A stretch of DNA of 6,909 bases, taken from Nitrospirota bacterium (GTDB lineage Bacteria > Nitrospirota > Nitrospiria > Nitrospirales > NS-4). The first letter of the stretch is position 1, and every line of letters starts with the position of its first letter. Below are positions 6,607 through 6,909 of the stretch, in pieces. The stretch is taken from the NCBI GenBank assembly GCA_005877525.1, contig VBON01000057.1, positions 1 through 6,909 on the forward strand, read 5' to 3'. Under the pieces are notes generated by a model. The model did not search any database and had not been told where the DNA came from. It saw nothing but the letters and a program-made list of their open reading frames with translations. The position numbers and the translations under genes are program-made.

Positions 6607-6909
6607 TTAGTGCGCCGCGGGCGCTCCCTCTTTTTTCGGGGCTGGCGCCGATGTTTCAATCTTGTAATCCGGCGTTGCGCCCTCATAGCACTGGAAACAC
6701 TGCCCGCCGGTACCACCCATTGTGGACGACGATTTCGCATCTATCGCGCGATCCGTGTCCGGGTTAAAACCGGCTTGCGGAAGCAAGTTGCTTGGAGCAA
6801 CAGTAGAGCGCAGCACACTGACGTCGAGGGCCTTGAGGTTGCCATCGGGCACCTCGGAGGAGAATGCGCCGCTTCCCAGAACCCGGGTTGTCCGATAGGC
6901 CTGGATCTC
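6607..6909 (-). CDS. Hypothetical protein, C-terminal 100 residues (start lies beyond window)
   Basis: The frame is open from the right edge to TAA at 6607-6609. A GTG at 6852 could start an 81-residue protein, but the frame continues upstream to the edge as ordinary-looking protein (beginning EIQAYRTTRVLGSGAFSSE), so this is most likely the tail of a longer gene. Seen: no membrane segment; a single CxxC in GGQCFQCYEG that is not the heme c motif CxxCH; and an Ala/Pro/Lys-rich low-complexity end (TSAPAPKKEGAPAAH). I do not recognise the family. Support for its being real comes from the well-formed terminator placed just after the stop. The CxxC could bind metal or form a disulfide, but a single pair gives no firm function. 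Confidence 0.65.
   Translation of the reverse strand, partial: EIQAYRTTRVLGSGAFSSEVPDGNLKALDVSVLRSTVAPSNLLPQAGFNPDTDRAIDAKSSSTMGGTGGQCFQCYEGATPDYKIETSAPAPKKEGAPAAH

Overview
This window is a compact chromosomal segment from a moderately GC-rich bacterium. It holds a minus-strand tetrapyrrole (heme/siroheme) biosynthesis operon, followed by a few housekeeping genes. The gene order (HemX/CcsA-like membrane protein, hemA, small zinc-ribbon protein, hemC, fused cobA-hemD) and the protein style fit Nitrospirota (Nitrospira-like) or Desulfobacterota/Geobacter-like bacteria. I lean to Nitrospirota. That is inference from remembered protein style, not from a search. Use of glutamyl-tRNA reductase (HemA) shows the C5 route to 5-aminolevulinate.

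Layout: (1) 4874 down to 1, minus strand: a good sigma70-type promoter (4845-4874), then ccsA/hemX-like (3965-4765), hemA (2621-3958), a 90-residue zinc-ribbon/transmembrane protein (2349-2621), hemC (1404-2341) and a cobA-hemD fusion (1-1384, running off the left edge). Internal gaps are +6, -1 (TGATG overlap), +7 and +19 nt, so the genes are almost certainly co-transcribed and partly translationally coupled. (2) 4900-5685, minus: a classical short-chain dehydrogenase/reductase. (3) 5686-5807: a short divergent intergenic region with a possible rsmI promoter. (4) 5808-6536, plus: rsmI, the 16S rRNA C1402 2'-O-methyltransferase. (5) 6537-6574: a perfect 11-bp hairpin with its T-tract on the minus strand. 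It is the terminator of a convergent minus-strand gene whose last 100 codons (6607-6909) enter from the right edge and which I do not recognise.

How the genes work together: HemA reduces glutamyl-tRNA to glutamate-1-semialdehyde. HemC polymerises four porphobilinogens to hydroxymethylbilane. The HemD domain cyclises this to uroporphyrinogen III, and the CobA domain of the same polypeptide methylates that to precorrin-2, the branch point towards siroheme, cobalamin and related tetrapyrroles. The membrane protein is of the family that handles heme for cytochrome c assembly or modulates HemA. HemL and HemB are not in the window.

The most notable points are a single-base frameshift inside hemC, at a C4 run (1695-1698), that separates the catalytic Asp from the cofactor-binding Cys, and a small membrane-anchored zinc-ribbon protein of unknown role translationally coupled between hemA and hemC. 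I found no CRISPR array, mobile element, tRNA or rRNA, and no gene-free stretch longer than about 135 bases. I saw no convincing new multi-gene system.
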